Both the position numbers and the translations under genes were made by a program. A stretch of DNA of 64,000 nucleotides from Bathymodiolus brooksi (taxonomy: Eukaryota; Mollusca; Bivalvia; Mytilida; Modiolidae). The notes under the pieces are model-generated. The model was not told where the DNA came from. It saw nothing but the letters and a program-made list of their open reading frames with translations, and ran no database searches. Positions within the stretch are counted from its first letter, which is position 1. Each line of letters begins with the position of its first letter. The DNA lies in assembly GCA_963680875.1 (NCBI GenBank), contig OY804579.1:28753804-28817803 (forward strand). The letters are read 5' to 3'. Of the stretch, positions 63,391-64,000 are shown piece after piece.

Positions 63391-64000
63391 AACTTGAGTA
63401 GTGTTTCTCAGAATGTTTTGAAATTTTATCAGCAACTTACTGGTGAAGAGAGGAGGATCCCTTTCATTTTTGATGATTTTCACTTTTGCCGTTTTAGAGT
63501 TATTGGGCTTGATATGACGAAAATAGGATTTTTACTCTATGTCGTATGATAACTTGAGTAGTGTTTCTCAGAATGTTTTGAAATTTTATCAGCAGCTTAC
63601 CGGTGAGGAGAGGAGGATCCCTTTCATTTTTGACGATTTTCACTTTTGCCGTTCCAGAGTTATTGGACTTGATATGACGGAAAATCGGATTGTTACCCTA
63701 TGTTGTATGATAACTTGAGTAGTGTTTCTCAGAATGTTTTGAAATTTTATCAGCAGCTTACTGATGAAGAGAGGAGGATCCCTTTCATTTTGGACGATTT
63801 TCACTTTTGCCGTTCCAGAGTTATTGGACTTGATATGACGGAAAATAGGATTTTTACCCTATGTTGTATGATAACTTGAGTAGTGTTTCTCAGAATGTTT
63901 TGAAATTTTATCAGCAACTTACTGGTGAAGAGAGGAGGATCCCTTTCATTTTTGATGATTTTCACTTTTGCCGTTTTAGAGTTATTGGGCTTGATATGAC
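63196..64000 (+). repeat. Fragment X-Q-O-P''-Q (cut by window end)
   Basis: X at 63196-63390 follows Q* here, whereas all other X units follow E'. The final Q is cut at 64000 just after CTTGATATGAC. The array continues beyond the window. Confidence 0.9.

Larger units (their letters stand above)
1..64000 (+). repeat. Satellite array, ~161-bp monomer with higher-order repeats
   Basis: Seen: the anchor AACTTGAGTAGTGTTTCTC recurs every 161 bp (or 160, 158, 162, 195 bp) from position 91 to the end, always on this strand, with no interruption. Conserved landmarks in each monomer are AGAATGTTTTGAAATTT, a GAGAGGAGGATC segment, GATTTTCACTTTTGCCGTT, GAGTTATTGG and CTTGATATGACGG. Different monomer types differ at a handful of positions, while copies of the same type are nearly identical. 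That is the signature of a higher-order repeat array. Known of such arrays: they are typical of centromeric or pericentromeric heterochromatin in plants and animals. Inferred: this is such an array. The kinetochore role and the species are not shown by the sequence. No gene, RNA gene or mobile element is present in any part of it. Confidence 0.98.

Noticed and set aside
1..64000. CRISPR array
   Set aside because: Regular repeats are present, but there are no unique spacers: the whole 161-bp period is conserved, and there are no cas genes or leader.
1..64000. CENP-B box of the human alpha-satellite type
   Set aside because: I looked for a TTCG....A..CGGG-like motif in the monomer on both strands and saw none. 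GCCGTTCCAGAG is the nearest C+G-rich stretch but does not fit the motif core.
1..64000. Tandem-repeat protein gene
   Set aside because: The period of 161 (also 160, 158) is not a multiple of three, so frames shift and stop in every unit on both strands.
1..64000. Defence system, phage, plasmid or other gene cluster
   Set aside because: No coding sequence other than monomer-length frames exists anywhere in the window.

Overview
The whole 64 kb window is one uninterrupted satellite DNA array. It is built from just under 400 head-to-tail copies, all in the same orientation, of a monomer of about 161 bp. The monomer is about 36% GC, and the given strand is rich in T and G (in one representative monomer I counted 62 T, 41 A, 35 G and 23 C). 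I see no unique sequence, gene, RNA gene, transposon, inversion or array edge; both ends of the window cut through a monomer. This points to a eukaryotic centromeric, pericentromeric or other heterochromatic array. The species cannot be named from the sequence. The monomer resembled no satellite I know well, and I saw no human-type CENP-B box.

The monomers fall into about 25 recognisable types, which I labelled A to X from diagnostic substitutions and small indels. The types occur in fixed order and form higher-order repeats (HORs). Most monomers are 161 bp. A family with one deleted G is 160 bp, a family with a 3-bp deletion is 158 bp, one type with a T insertion is 162 bp, and one type with a 34-bp internal duplication is 195 bp.

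Layout. Positions 1-2662 are a mosaic of short HOR fragments. Positions 2663-8120 hold one complete and one truncated copy of the main 18-monomer HOR (2890 bp, order L M N O P Q R S T U V W A B C D E F). Positions 8121-21781 are a rearranged mosaic with a G-H-I-J-K module and a ten-monomer tandem duplication. Positions 21782-34301 are a cleaner HOR domain: 11-, 18-, 13-, 18- and 18-mers. Positions 34302-39119 repeat the mosaic of 9-17 kb at long range. Positions 39120-64000 are a second domain with longer composite units of 12 to 31 monomers, each starting at type D. The 195-bp monomer X occurs only in this second domain.

Nothing here works as a set of genes. The biology is sequence turnover: unequal exchange in register with the 161-bp monomer, hybrid monomers at the exchange points, block duplications of 1.5 to 5.2 kb traceable by private substitutions, and a change of HOR type near 37-40 kb. 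The stop-free stretches of about 60 codons are by-products of the monomer sequence and are not annotated as genes. I found no sign of a new protein or RNA system. The most notable content is the layered HOR architecture and the traceable origin of monomer X.
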